DNA of 64,000 nucleotides from Mesorhizobium sp. SARCC-RB16n (GTDB lineage: Bacteria; Pseudomonadota; Alphaproteobacteria; Rhizobiales; Rhizobiaceae). Both the position numbers and the translations under genes were made by a program. Shown piece after piece: positions 46,101 to 55,083 of this stretch. The stretch spans positions 1 through 64,000 of the forward strand of contig NZ_ML703260.1 in assembly GCF_008520305.1 (NCBI RefSeq). The letters run 5' to 3'. The first letter of the stretch is position 1. Every line of letters begins with the position of its first letter. Below the pieces are notes generated by a model. The model did not search any database. It saw nothing but the letters and a program-made list of their open reading frames with translations, and was not told where the DNA came from.

Positions 46101-48736
46101 TTCGCTCCGAGGCTCAGCGCCTTCTTGCGGTCGGCCTTGGCTCGCTTGGTATTGCCTTTTGCCTGCCAGGAGCGGCCCCGGAAAGTGTAGGCATCGGCAT
46201 AGTTGGGGTAAAGCTTGATCGCGTGATTGAAGTTGGCGATCGCGCCGTCGTGATCGCCCGCGCGTGCCTGCACGAGACCTCTGCCGAAGTAGCCGCCCGG
46301 ACTGCTCCGATCGATCTGGATCGCCATGTCGAAATCAGCCAGAGCGCGCTTCGCATCGCCTTTGGCCATCCAGACGATACCGCGATCGACACGCATTTTG
46401 GCGACGCCCGGACTAAGGCTGATGGCTTTGTCATAGTCTGCTATGGCGCCGTCGTAATCGCCTATGGTCATCCGGCTGATCGCTCGAGCGTGGAAATGCA
46501 GGGGGTAGGTGGGATCGAATTCGATCGCCTTGCCGAAATCGTCGATGGCACGTTTGTGGTCGTTCTTGGCCGTCCAGGCAAAGCCACGTGCGGAATAATA
46601 GCTGCTGTTCTTTGGCTCGATCGCAATCGCGCTGCCGTAGTCCGTTATGGCGCGATCGTAATTGCCCTTCTGCCCCCATGCGAGACCGCGATATCCGAAA
46701 GCCTCCGCATCGTTGGATTCGAGCACCAACGCCTGATCGAATTTGGCAATCGCAAGGTCGTATTGACCCTTGTTGTAGAGGGCTATGCCACTCTTTGTGG
46801 CGTCGCGCGCCGTTGCTGCTGTCCCGGTCGTTGGCGTCTGCTTGTTTGCCGCTCTCGCCGCGGTCGCATCGTCGCGCTCCTTGCGGGCATTGGTGTAGTT
46901 TGGATCGAGGCGTAAAGTCTCATCCAGATCGGCGATGGCGCGGTCGTATTGTTTCTCCCTGTTCCAGCAGAATCCGCGATTGAACCATGCTTCCGCATCC
47001 GTTGGCCGCAGCCCGATCACCTCTGTCGAATCGGCGATGATGCCATCGCAATCGTGTTTTACAGCGCGGGCCCGGCTGCGCAGCACATAAGCGTCGGCAT
47101 TGGCCGGTTGCAACGAAATGATGGTGCTTAGATCCGCGATGGCACGGTCGATCTTGCCCTTCTGCCGCCAGATGGCGGAACGGTAGAAATAGGCGTCGGT
47201 CGACTTTGGGTCGAGCTTAATCGCCTTGTTGTAGTCGGCCAGCGCCCGGTCGAGGTCGCCCTTCAACGCAAAGGTGAAGCCGCGCAAGGTATGGGCGCCG
47301 GCATTGGATGGGTCGGCGGCGACCGCTATGTCGTACTGCTCGATGGCGCGGTCGAATTGATTTTGGGAGCGCCAGATCGTGCCCTGCTCGATAGCGTCCT
47401 CGACGATTTTGTTTCGAGCCTGGCCGGCAGGCTTGGTTGCCGTGGCTTTGTCTTTCGCCGCCACGGCCATCATTCGGCCCTTGCTGGCAAGCGCCATCCC
47501 GGGATCGAGTTTCAGCGCCTGGTCGAAATCGGCTATTGCCCGGTCGTAGTCGCCTTTATCGATGAAGGCGCTGCCACGCCCGAAATAGGCCGGCGCGTAA
47601 TCGGCATCGAGTTCGATGGCGCGGCTCAAGTCGACTATGGCGCGATCCGGCTCATTCTTTTTGGTCCACGCGACGGCACGGCCGATGTAAACGTCTGAAT
47701 AATCGGGATTAAGTTCGACTACCTTGTTATAGTCCTCGATCGCCGCGTCATACTTTCCCTTGTCGACCAGCGCGATGCCCCGCCCGACATAGGCCGAGAC
47801 ATCTTTCGGATCGAGCGCGATCGCCTTGTTGTATTCGGCGATCGCACGATCATATTTGCCCTTGTGGTAGAAGGCATAGCCGCGATCGACGAAAGCTCTG
47901 AGCTTCTTCGAGGGTGGTACAATCGCATCCGCGCCGCCGCCGACTTTGGCTTGTAGCGCCAGCGCCGCGTTGCGGGCGGCCGCGTAGTTTGGATTGTGCG
48001 AGTCGAGTTTTGCCGCCTGGTCGAAGTCGGCAACGGCCTCGGCATAGTTCTGGCCGTCGGCTTGCACCATGCCGCGTCCGTAATGGCTGGCGGCGTCTTT
48101 CGGATCGATCTCGATCGCCACTGAAAAAGCCTCGATCGCTCGCTTGAGGTCGCCCGTGGCGTACCAGGCCGCTCCGGAACAGAAGTAGGCGCCGCTCGCT
48201 TTCGGATCGAGCCTGGCGGCCCCGATGCAATCGGCAAGCGCGCCGACCGCGTCGCCCGCGGCAGCCTTGGCCATGCCACGGCGCATGAGCGGCGTGGCCA
48301 TATCCGGAATCATAGCGATGGCCTTGTCGTAGTCGGCGATGGCGCGGGTATAGGCGTTCTTGCCGTCAAAGGCGTTGCCGCGACCGAGATAGGCAAGCGG
48401 GCTCTCAGGAGCGATCGCGATGGCTTCTTCGTAGGCCTTGATCGCTTCGTCGTACTTACCGTCGTGCGCGAGGCTGTCGCCTTTGGACACCGCGACCAGG
48501 ACGCGGGGATCCGCGTCGTCGGTCAGCTTCGCCAACCTCGAATCGACAGGCGCAATATCTTCGCTCGCACTCTGCTTGGCCGCAGGCCGGGTCGCGGCAG
48601 GGGCGATTGCGCTCTGTCCGGCGAGCGTCGTCGTGGTCGACGCACCGACCACAGCAATCGCTGTCAGAGCAGAGAACGCCCAGAGCAAGAGATTTGAAAC
48701 AGCAGCGCTCGCCGGCGCGCCAGTACGGCGTGACAT
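46097..48736 (-). CDS. Large tetratricopeptide-repeat protein (879 aa)
   Basis: It begins with a hydrophobic segment (SNLLLWAFSALTAIAVVG), a signal peptide or anchor, then a 60-residue linker. After that there are about 20 TPR units, many with AIADYNKAIALDPK or AIADFDQALKLDP consensus spaced 34 residues apart. Large TPR arrays scaffold protein complexes, here probably in the periplasm or at the inner membrane. No enzyme domain is seen. GGGGGGAG precedes the ATG at 48736. Paralogous drift between neighbouring units suggests expansion by recombination. Confidence 0.88.
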   Translation of the reverse strand: MSRRTGAPASAAVSNLLLWAFSALTAIAVVGASTTTTLAGQSAIAPAATRPAAKQSASEDIAPVDSRLAKLTDDADPRVLVAVSKGDSLAHDGKYDEAIKAYEEAIAIAPESPLAYLGRGNAFDGKNAYTRAIADYDKAIAMIPDMATPLMRRGMAKAAAGDAVGALADCIGAARLDPKASGAYFCSGAAWYATGDLKRAIEAFSVAIEIDPKDAASHYGRGMVQADGQNYAEAVADFDQAAKLDSHNPNYAAARNAALALQAKVGGGADAIVPPSKKLRAFVDRGYAFYHKGKYDRAIAEYNKAIALDPKDVSAYVGRGIALVDKGKYDAAIEDYNKVVELNPDYSDVYIGRAVAWTKKNEPDRAIVDLSRAIELDADYAPAYFGRGSAFIDKGDYDRAIADFDQALKLDPGMALASKGRMMAVAAKDKATATKPAGQARNKIVEDAIEQGTIWRSQNQFDRAIEQYDIAVAADPSNAGAHTLRGFTFALKGDLDRALADYNKAIKLDPKSTDAYFYRSAIWRQKGKIDRAIADLSTIISLQPANADAYVLRSRARAVKHDCDGIIADSTEVIGLRPTDAEAWFNRGFCWNREKQYDRAIADLDETLRLDPNYTNARKERDDATAARAANKQTPTTGTAATARDATKSGIALYNKGQYDLAIAKFDQALVLESNDAEAFGYRGLAWGQKGNYDRAITDYGSAIAIEPKNSSYYSARGFAWTAKNDHKRAIDDFGKAIEFDPTYPLHFHARAISRMTIGDYDGAIADYDKAISLSPGVAKMRVDRGIVWMAKGDAKRALADFDMAIQIDRSSPGGYFGRGLVQARAGDHDGAIANFNHAIKLYPNYADAYTFRGRSWQAKGNTKRAKADRKKALSLGAN

Positions 48737-48970
48737 GGTCTAATTCTCCCCCCGGAACAACTGTGCCGCCTTCGCGGTTATATCTATAGTTCTTTTTTTG
48801 TTCCTTAATGCAAGCAAAAATTGCAACGAGCTTCGACGCTAACAATGTCTACCCATCGGAAGGTTAAGGCGTCGCACGGAGGGGTCGGGGCCGATCCGCC
48901 GGTGGCGCCCATCCTGCACTGCCGATCCATCCGTATTGGCCCATGGCAGGGTCGGCGTTTTCCCCACAGA

Positions 48971-48984
48971 ATGGTTGCAACCAT
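48971..48984 (+). promoter_or_regulatory. Palindrome upstream of ridA-like gene
   Basis: ATGGTTGCAACCAT is a perfect 14-bp palindrome ending 13 bases before the RidA start. It could be an operator or part of an mRNA hairpin. Confidence 0.35.
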
Positions 48985-48997
48985 GGCGAGGTTCCTC

Positions 48998-49381
48998 ATG
49001 CGTAAACTGATCTCCACCGGCTCACCATTCGAAAAGACCGCCGGCTATTCGCGTGCCGTGGTGCAGGGCGACTGGTGCTTCGTGTCCGGGACGACCGGCT
49101 ACGACTATGCGACCATGACGATGCCGGAGACGGTCGAGGCGCAGACGCGTAACTGTCTGGCGACGATCGGCAAGGCGCTCGGGGATGGCGGCTTCGAGAT
49201 GGCGGATGTGGTGCGGGCGCATTACTACATCACCGACCAGGCCTTCGTGGATGTCGTCTTCCCGATCCTCGGCGAGACGTTCGGCGACATCAGACCGGCG
49301 GCGACGATGATCGTGTGCCAGCTGAACAAACCGGAAATGAAGATCGAGATCGAGGTGACGGCGCTGCGGCGTACGGCCTGA
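48998..49381 (+). CDS. RidA family protein
   Basis: 127 residues of the RidA/YjgF fold: STGSPFEKTAGYSRAVVQGDWCFVSGTTG, EAQTRNCLATIGKALGDGGFEMADVVRAHYYI, then FGDIRPAATMIVCQLNKPEMKIEIEVTALRR, with the conserved Arg of RPAATM that binds the substrate carboxylate. RidA proteins deaminate reactive enamines. GAGG (48988-48991) is 6 bases before the ATG chosen; the upstream in-frame region is not family-like. It is followed 13 bases later by a VOC protein. Confidence 0.88.
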   Translation: MRKLISTGSPFEKTAGYSRAVVQGDWCFVSGTTGYDYATMTMPETVEAQTRNCLATIGKALGDGGFEMADVVRAHYYITDQAFVDVVFPILGETFGDIRPAATMIVCQLNKPEMKIEIEVTALRRTA

Positions 49382-49394
49382 GGGGACCAAGGCG

Positions 49395-49745
49395 ATGAAG
49401 GTCCGGCGCATCGTGGCCAATATCGAGACACGGGACGCTGCGGCGGCCAGTCGTTTCTACCACGATGTGCTCGGCCTCGATCTGCTCATGGACCAGGGCT
49501 GGATCGCAACCTACGGCTCTGGCGAGACGATGCAGGTGCAGGTCAGCTTCATGGCGCAAGGCGGGTCCGGCACGCCGGTGCCGGATTTGTCGATCGAGGT
49601 CGACGATGTCGATGCGGCGCTCGAAGCGATGAAGGCCGCCGGTTTCGCCGTCGAATATGGGCCGGCCGACGAACCCTGGGGCGTGCGGCGCTTTTATGTG
49701 CGCGATCCCCTCGGCCGGCTGGTCAACATTCTCTCGCATCGGTGA
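49395..49745 (+). CDS. VOC (glyoxalase-like) family protein
   Basis: 116 residues: RRIVANIETRDAAAASRFYHDVLGLDLLMDQGWIATYG, PDLSIEVDDVDAALEAMKAAGFAVEYGPA and VRRFYVRDPLGRLVNIL. These are two beta-alpha-beta-beta-beta units of the vicinal-oxygen-chelate fold with partly conserved metal positions. Substrate and reaction are unknown. It is co-transcribed with the RidA gene (13-base gap, GAGGGGACC ahead of the start). Confidence 0.87.
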   Translation: MKVRRIVANIETRDAAAASRFYHDVLGLDLLMDQGWIATYGSGETMQVQVSFMAQGGSGTPVPDLSIEVDDVDAALEAMKAAGFAVEYGPADEPWGVRRFYVRDPLGRLVNILSHR

Positions 49746-49816
49746 TGGCTGCGCGGGGCTGAAAGGCTTGCGCGCCGCGCGCTTGGCGTTTAGCAAGGCC
49801 GCGGTCGCACAGCGCC

Positions 49817-49835
49817 GCGCGCCTCTTTGGCGCGC
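49817..49835. other. Short hairpin upstream of leuB
   Basis: GCGCGCC-TCTTT-GGCGCGC is a perfect 7-bp stem with a 5-base loop, 52 bases before leuB. No T run follows on the plus strand. Its role, if any, is unclear. Confidence 0.35.
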
Positions 49836-49886
49836 AAAGGACGCTGCGTAAAATCGAAACGCAATCTTTCTGGGACGGTTTTCTCC

Positions 49887-50990
49887 ATGGCAACGAAGCA
49901 TCTTTTCCTGCTCCCCGGCGACGGTATCGGCCCCGAGGCCATGGCCGAGGTCAAGAAGCTGATCGCGGCGATGAACGAAAAGCTCGGCAGCGGCTTCGTC
50001 ACCGATGAGGGCCTTGTCGGCGGCTGTGCCTATGATGCGCATGGCGCGGCGATCTCCGATGCCGACATGGAAAAGGCGATGGCGGCGGACGCGGTGCTGT
50101 TCGGCGCCGTCGGCGGGCCGAAGTGGGACGCCGTGCCTTACGAGGTGCGCCCCGAGGCCGGCCTGCTGCGCCTGCGCAAGGACATGGAGCTGTTCGCCAA
50201 TCTGCGCCCGGCAATCTGCTATCCGGCGCTGGCGGCATCTTCCTCGTTGAAGCAGGAAGTGGTCGAAGGCCTCGACATCCTCATCGTGCGCGAGCTGACC
50301 GGCGGCGTCTATTTCGGCGAGCCCAAGCAGATCATCGATCTCGGCAACGGCCAGAAGCGCGGCATCGACACGCAGGTCTACGACACGTTCGAGATCGAGC
50401 GCATTTCGGGCGTCGCTTTCGAGCTGGCGCGGACCCGCAAGAACCACGTCACCTCGATGGAAAAGCGCAACGTCATGAAGTCCGGCGTGCTTTGGAACGA
50501 GGTTGTCACCCAGACCCACAAGGCGCGCTATGCCGACGTCAAGCTCGACCACATGCTGGCGGATGCCGGCGGCATGCAGCTGGTGCGCTGGCCAAAGCAG
50601 TTCGACGTCATCGTCACCGACAATCTGTTCGGCGACATGCTGTCCGACATCGCCGCCATGCTGACCGGCTCGATCGGCATGCTGCCGTCGGCCTCGCTCG
50701 GCGCGCCCGACGTGAAGACCAAGAAGCGCAAGGCGCTCTACGAGCCGGTGCATGGCTCGGCGCCCGACATTGCCGGCAAGGGCATCGCCAACCCGATCGC
50801 CATGATCGCCTCCTTCGCCATGTGCCTGCGCTATTCCTTCGGCATGGTCGATGAAGCCGACAAGCTCGAAGCTTCAATCGCCGCCGTGCTCGACCAGGGC
50901 CTGCGCACCAAGGATATCTTCTCGCCGGGCATGACCGAGGTCGGTACGGTCGAGATGGGCGACGCGATCATCGCCAAGTTCCTGGCGTAA
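49887..50990 (+). CDS. leuB: 3-isopropylmalate dehydrogenase
   Basis: 367 residues. NAD-dependent decarboxylating dehydrogenase motifs: [27 protein letters not shown], the Arg-rich substrate loop [40 protein letters not shown], then [30 protein letters not shown] and the NAD-binding [18 protein letters not shown]. It acts third in leucine biosynthesis. The start at 49887 fits the family N-terminus. leuD is about 6 kb upstream, separated by unrelated genes. Confidence 0.97.
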   Translation: MATKHLFLLPGDGIGPEAMAEVKKLIAAMNEKLGSGFVTDEGLVGGCAYDAHGAAISDADMEKAMAADAVLFGAVGGPKWDAVPYEVRPEAGLLRLRKDMELFANLRPAICYPALAASSSLKQEVVEGLDILIVRELTGGVYFGEPKQIIDLGNGQKRGIDTQVYDTFEIERISGVAFELARTRKNHVTSMEKRNVMKSGVLWNEVVTQTHKARYADVKLDHMLADAGGMQLVRWPKQFDVIVTDNLFGDMLSDIAAMLTGSIGMLPSASLGAPDVKTKKRKALYEPVHGSAPDIAGKGIANPIAMIASFAMCLRYSFGMVDEADKLEASIAAVLDQGLRTKDIFSPGMTEVGTVEMGDAIIAKFLA

Positions 50991-51003
50991 CGCTCGTTCG
51001 GCC

Positions 51004-51453
51004 TCAGCGGATTTCGCCGGCAAGCTGACGCAGCAGGCCGACGAGCTGTGCCTCGTCCACCGGCTCGAAAAACGCCGCGTCGGCGGCCTCGACGGCGACA
51101 ATGGCGCGCTGTGCGGCGGCGGCCCCGGCTGATGTGACGCGGATCACCTTGGCCCGGGAATCCCGGGGATCGGCCTCGCGCGCGATCAACCCCTTGGCCT
51201 CCAGCCGGGCGACGACATCCGAGGTCATCTTCACCTCGGTGCCGGCCTGGGCGGCGAGCTGCACCTGGTTGGGCGGCTCGCCATTGCGGCCGAGCCACAT
51301 CGCCGAGGCGAGCAGCACGAACTGGACATGCGTCAGGTCGAGCGGCGCCAGCGCCGCTGTCATGACCCGCTGCCAGCGCATCGTGGTTCGCCAGAGCAGC
51401 AATCCTGGGCTCTCCGATGGTCCGCCCTTGAAGCGCGTGTCGAGTTCAGCCAC
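51004..51453 (-). CDS. MarR-family transcriptional regulator
   Basis: 149 residues: LLLWRTTMRWQRVMTAALAPLDLTHVQFVLLASAMWLGRNGEPPNQVQLAAQAGTEVKMTSDVVARLEAKGLIAREADPRDSRAKVIRVTSAG, the classic MarR wHTH with wing. It overlaps the SRPBCC gene end by 8 bases and is probably transcribed with it. Two tandem palindromes upstream of the pair are the probable operators. Confidence 0.9.
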   Translation of the reverse strand: MAELDTRFKGGPSESPGLLLWRTTMRWQRVMTAALAPLDLTHVQFVLLASAMWLGRNGEPPNQVQLAAQAGTEVKMTSDVVARLEAKGLIAREADPRDSRAKVIRVTSAGAAAAQRAIVAVEAADAAFFEPVDEAQLVGLLRQLAGEIR

Positions 51454-51874
51454 GGTTCGCCAACGCCTCCGCCTGTTCGAACAGCCTGGCCATCGAGACG
51501 TCGAAATCGCCGCTGATCTGCGGCCCTAGTTCCGGGCCGACCTCGGCGGCGGAAGGGCCGGAGATATCGAGCCGGTGCGTCACCTGCGTGCCGCCTTCGA
51601 CGGGCACCAGAGTGTGCCGGAACAGCAGCGTCGTGTCGCCGAAGGAGGTTTCGTCGGCATAGGTCACGTTGTCGACGAGATCGACGATGGTCGATTCGAA
51701 CGTGTCCTGACCGACCGGTGTCACCGAGACGCGGGTGCCCTTGGCGAACGGCCCGTGCAGCACGAAGGTGTCGGACCCTTCATAGGTCAGGCGGCCTTCA
51801 TGCAATGCCTTGAGCGCATTCCAGATAGCTTGCGCCGGAAGCGGGGAAGTCGCGGTGTATTCATTGGTCCACAT
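51446..51874 (-). CDS. SRPBCC family protein with MarR partner
   Basis: 142 residues of the START-like fold: YTATSPLPAQAIWNALKALHEGRLTYEG, then TFESTIVDLVDNVTYADETSFGDTTLLFRHTLVPVEGGTQVTHRLDISG and a C-terminal helix. It may bind a hydrophobic ligand. The start at 51874 follows GGAGCGAG; the open frame extends 40 codons further but is low-complexity. The MarR gene overlaps its end. Confidence 0.82.
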   Translation of the reverse strand: MWTNEYTATSPLPAQAIWNALKALHEGRLTYEGSDTFVLHGPFAKGTRVSVTPVGQDTFESTIVDLVDNVTYADETSFGDTTLLFRHTLVPVEGGTQVTHRLDISGPSAAEVGPELGPQISGDFDVSMARLFEQAEALANRG

Positions 51875-51910
51875 CGTCTCGCTCCATCCATCTTGCCGAT
51901 CGACCATTCG

Positions 51911-51939
51911 ATCTGTGCACAGACTATCTGTCCACAGAT
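51911..51939 (-). promoter_or_regulatory. Two tandem MarR-type operator palindromes
   Basis: ATCTGTGCACAGAC (51911-51924) and ATCTGTCCACAGAT (51926-51939) are near-identical 14-bp inverted repeats, with starts 15 bases apart. They lie 37-65 bases before the SRPBCC start. They are probably bound by the MarR protein encoded in the same operon. Confidence 0.75.
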
Positions 51940-52037
51940 TAAAATGCAAGAGGAATCTTTTGAGCTGAGACGCATCCCAACGCCTTGTTTTCATGCAGTT
52001 TCAGACGAAAATCCCTTCGGCATTCCTGCCGGGATCG

Positions 52038-52694
52038 CTAAATTTGGGCCCTCGCCGGCATAAATCCCCATCGGTTCTCCCCGGGCTGAGAGGGAATGAG
52101 CCCGAAAATGAGAACGGCCAACGCTCCCAAAGCCGGGGTGTAGCAAAGCAAGACAAGCCAGCCCGTCAGCCCGATGTCGTGCAGACGCCGCACGACGACT
52201 GCGATCGACGGCAGGATTCCCGCCAGCACGAAGAGCAGGGCAGGAATGTAACCGATCGAGGTCCTTGGGCCGTCGTCGAAGCCGCCTATCGCTAGGTTTA
52301 GGAGAATGCCGAAACCGAACAGCGCGACGAGTATGACGTAGAACCAGAGATAGAACGCCCAAAACTCCTTGCGACAGGCCCGGCCGGTGAAATTGCGGTA
52401 ATCGTCGCCAAGGGCTCGCAGGAAGTAGGCCCAGAGTCCCATGGGCCTGAGAAGGCGCGTTTCGAATGTCTGGCCAGATTGCTCCGGCCTGCCATTTGGT
52501 GACGGTGCGGCGGGTTTTGCGGCGACGATTTCGTGAGCCGTTCCGTCGTCCGGTGTGAACTCGACCAGTACGCCTTTCGCAATGGCCATGTCTTGGATCA
52601 AGTCGCTACGGCTGAAGATGTAACGCTTGCCGTCAACGCCGTTCACGTAGCCGTAATCATGATCTTGGTCGTAGTGAAAGACTTCTCCGCGCAT
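52038..52694 (-). CDS. DUF805 membrane protein with cold-shock-like N-terminal domain, copy 1
   Basis: 218 residues. The first 65 (MRGEVFHYDQDHDYGYVNGVDGKRYIFS..., then AIAKGVLVEFTPDD) resemble a cold-shock/OB-like module: glycine-rich strands with a Tyr-Gly-Tyr core. Residues about 100-210 form the DUF805 domain with YRNFTGRACRKEFWAFYLW, VVVRRLHDIGLTGWL and about four membrane helices. A similar paralogue lies just upstream. The function of this fusion is unknown. Confidence 0.82.
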   Translation of the reverse strand: MRGEVFHYDQDHDYGYVNGVDGKRYIFSRSDLIQDMAIAKGVLVEFTPDDGTAHEIVAAKPAAPSPNGRPEQSGQTFETRLLRPMGLWAYFLRALGDDYRNFTGRACRKEFWAFYLWFYVILVALFGFGILLNLAIGGFDDGPRTSIGYIPALLFVLAGILPSIAVVVRRLHDIGLTGWLVLLCYTPALGALAVLIFGLIPSQPGENRWGFMPARAQI

Positions 52695-52761
52695 TGCTTC
52701 CCCTTGCGTAGGGTCGCCATACTATGCAAGGTTGCATATGATTGCAATACACACGTTTAGG

Positions 52762-53478
52762 TTAAACGCTGACACCCGCCGGCACCGGTCCCCACTGGTT
52801 TTCGCGCGCCTGGGTCGGGATCAGCGCGAAGACCAGGATAATCAGGCTGCCGATGCTCGGAATGAGGATCAGCAGATAGAGCCAGCCCGACAGGCCGATG
52901 TCGTGCAGCCGCCGCACGGTCACCCCGAGGCCGGGCAGGAACGTCGCCAGCAGGAAGGTGCCGCACAGGCCAACCGTCACCGCCGCCGAGACGTTGGTGT
53001 CGAAATTGCCCATTTCGATATCGGTGAAGATGCCGATGCCGAAGATGATCAGCAGGCAGACCACCCAGAACAGGCAGTAGCCCCAATATTCCTTGCGACG
53101 GGCGCGGCCGGCGAAGTTGAAGTAGTTCTGCGTCAGGCCGCGCCAGAAATAGCCCCAGAGATCACTGGGTTCGGCAGGCGTGCCCTCGCTGGGTCGGCCG
53201 AAATGCTGCGCGTGCGATGCGGCGGCCGCAGGTGCGGGCCCGGCTTGAGCCGGTGCGGTGCCTGTGGCGGCGTCGGTGGCCGGGCGGGCAGTCTGGGCGG
53301 CGATCGAGAAAACGTCGCGCGCCTGACCGCCGCCCGCCTGGAACTCGACCACCGTCCCCTTGGGCATGGCGGTTTGCCGGCGCAGGTTCTCGCGGGTGAA
53401 GGTGTAGCTGTTGCCGTCGGCTCCGGTGATGAAGCCGAAGCCCTGATCCTCGTCATAGTGGAGCACTTCGCCGCGCAT
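52762..53478 (-). CDS. DUF805 membrane protein with cold-shock-like N-terminal domain, copy 2
   Basis: 238 residues. It shares the architecture of the downstream copy: N-terminal MRGEVLHYDEDQGFGFITGADGNSYTF...MPKGTVVEFQA, a Pro/Ala linker (residues about 65-105), and then DUF805 with YFNFAGRARRKEYWGYCLF, VTVRRLHDIGLSGWLYLLIL and four hydrophobic segments. Both copies probably arose by tandem duplication. The start is at 53478, where the N-terminus aligns with copy 1; the frame is open for another 119 codons. Confidence 0.84.
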   Translation of the reverse strand: MRGEVLHYDEDQGFGFITGADGNSYTFTRENLRRQTAMPKGTVVEFQAGGGQARDVFSIAAQTARPATDAATGTAPAQAGPAPAAAASHAQHFGRPSEGTPAEPSDLWGYFWRGLTQNYFNFAGRARRKEYWGYCLFWVVCLLIIFGIGIFTDIEMGNFDTNVSAAVTVGLCGTFLLATFLPGLGVTVRRLHDIGLSGWLYLLILIPSIGSLIILVFALIPTQARENQWGPVPAGVSV

Positions 53479-53614
53479 CGCCCACCCCCTTGTCGCCACG
53501 TCCCTGCCAAGATGTGGCACAGGGCCGAGCCGATGGGCAAGCCGCCCATGGCTACCGCCTTCGCGGCAAATGAAGCATAAGACATCGAGTGCAACCGTTT
53601 TGGCCAAGGCAGAA

Positions 53615-55048
53615 ATGACAGTCGAACGTTCCGATGCCGGCGCGGTGACCGCGGATGGCGAGGCGACCATGCCACCGGGACGGGTCTCTCTGGCCATCGA
53701 CGCCACCGGGCTGATGTTGTGGCCGGCCGGCAAGGGCCTGGCGGGCATTCCGCGGGTGGAGAGCTTTCTCGTCAACGCGGCGCTGGCGGATACCGATCCT
53801 TGCGTGGAGGTGGTGGCGCTCAGGCCGAACGGCAAGTTTCGGCCGCTTGCCCCCTATGAACTGGATCATGTCGCGGCGGCCCGGATCTCACCGCACCGTG
53901 TCAAACGGTGGCCGGGAAGACGCACGGCCCTGTCGCAGGCTTTCCAGGCGGTGAGGCAACAGCCATGGGACAAGCGCGAGACGGATCGTCATCTTGCCAA
54001 GACGGTGACCAACGGCCGCAAAGGGGTCGCCTACCAGGCGACGCGGCTGCTGATCCGCGCCTATCGCCTGTACCAACGGGCACGGATCCGGTTGGGCTCG
54101 GAGCCCGATGCGCCGGGCCAGAGCCCCGAGGCGAAGCCGGGCCTCGTGCTGATCAGCCATCACGTCCTTACCCAGCACGACCGATCCGCGGTCTCTAGCG
54201 CCGGAAAACTTGCCTTCCTCTGCCATGATCTCATCCCGACATTGCGTCCGGACCTGATCGGTGCGGGCATCGGCGAGACCCGGTTCGGCTCTTATCTCGA
54301 ACAGTTGGTGCGCACCGGCGCACCGGCGTTCTGCGCCTCCGACGAGGTTGGCGCGACGCTGACCGATCACATGCGCAAGGCCGGCATCGCCGCGCCTGTG
54401 GTGTACCGTTTTCCAATGCCTTCCATCCTGCATGAAACCGCTTCGCGCATGAGCGCGACCTCGCGCATCGAGACCAGCGAACCGTTCGTGATCTATTGCT
54501 CGACCATCGAAGTACGCAAGAATCACATCCTGCTGGCGCGGATATGGCAGCAGGCGCTGCAAGAAGGCGTAAAACTGCCGCGGCTTGTCTGCGCCGGGCG
54601 CTGGGGCTGGATGATCGAGCCGCTGCGCGCCTATCTGAAGGATTATCCGGAGCTGCTCCGGTCGGTGACATTCACCGGGCTGGTCAGCGACGAAGAGCTC
54701 ATCCAATATTATCGCAGCGCCACCTTTGGCGTCTTTCCCTCGCATATAGAGGGCTGGGGCTACGGCGCCTCGGAATGCCTCGATTTCGGCGTTCCGGTCA
54801 TCGTGTCCACCGCGCCGTCGCTGATCGAGGCGAGCGGCGGCCTGATGCCTGCGGTCGATCCCAATGATCAGGCCGGCTGGTACGCCGCCATCCGCAGGAT
54901 GGCGGACGATCACGCCTGGCGCTCCTCGCTGGCGGAGCGCATCGCCCAAAACCACCGGCCGACGCCGGCATCGGCAAGCTGGGCCGCCATCAAGGCCGGC
55001 CTCCGTGAAAGCGCATCCCGCCAGCAGTTCGAAACGGCCGCACCCTGA
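53615..55048 (+). CDS. Glycosyltransferase (GT4-like)
   Basis: About 477 residues. The N-terminal part contains PAGKGLAGIPRVESFLVNA and KLAFLCHDLIPTLRPDL. The C-terminal GT-B domain contains FVIYCSTIEVRKNHILLARIWQ, RLVCAGRWGWM, VTFTGLVSDEELIQYYRSATFGVFPSHIEGWGYGASECLDFGVPVIVS with the E-x7-E motif of retaining transferases. It probably transfers sugars to a surface polysaccharide. The start ATG at 53615 has AAGG 5 bases before it; 53570 is also open. Confidence 0.82.
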   Translation: MTVERSDAGAVTADGEATMPPGRVSLAIDATGLMLWPAGKGLAGIPRVESFLVNAALADTDPCVEVVALRPNGKFRPLAPYELDHVAAARISPHRVKRWPGRRTALSQAFQAVRQQPWDKRETDRHLAKTVTNGRKGVAYQATRLLIRAYRLYQRARIRLGSEPDAPGQSPEAKPGLVLISHHVLTQHDRSAVSSAGKLAFLCHDLIPTLRPDLIGAGIGETRFGSYLEQLVRTGAPAFCASDEVGATLTDHMRKAGIAAPVVYRFPMPSILHETASRMSATSRIETSEPFVIYCSTIEVRKNHILLARIWQQALQEGVKLPRLVCAGRWGWMIEPLRAYLKDYPELLRSVTFTGLVSDEELIQYYRSATFGVFPSHIEGWGYGASECLDFGVPVIVSTAPSLIEASGGLMPAVDPNDQAGWYAAIRRMADDHAWRSSLAERIAQNHRPTPASASWAAIKAGLRESASRQQFETAAP

Positions 55049-55083
55049 CGCGCAAAATCAGCGGTCCCGCAGTGGCGCCGGTC

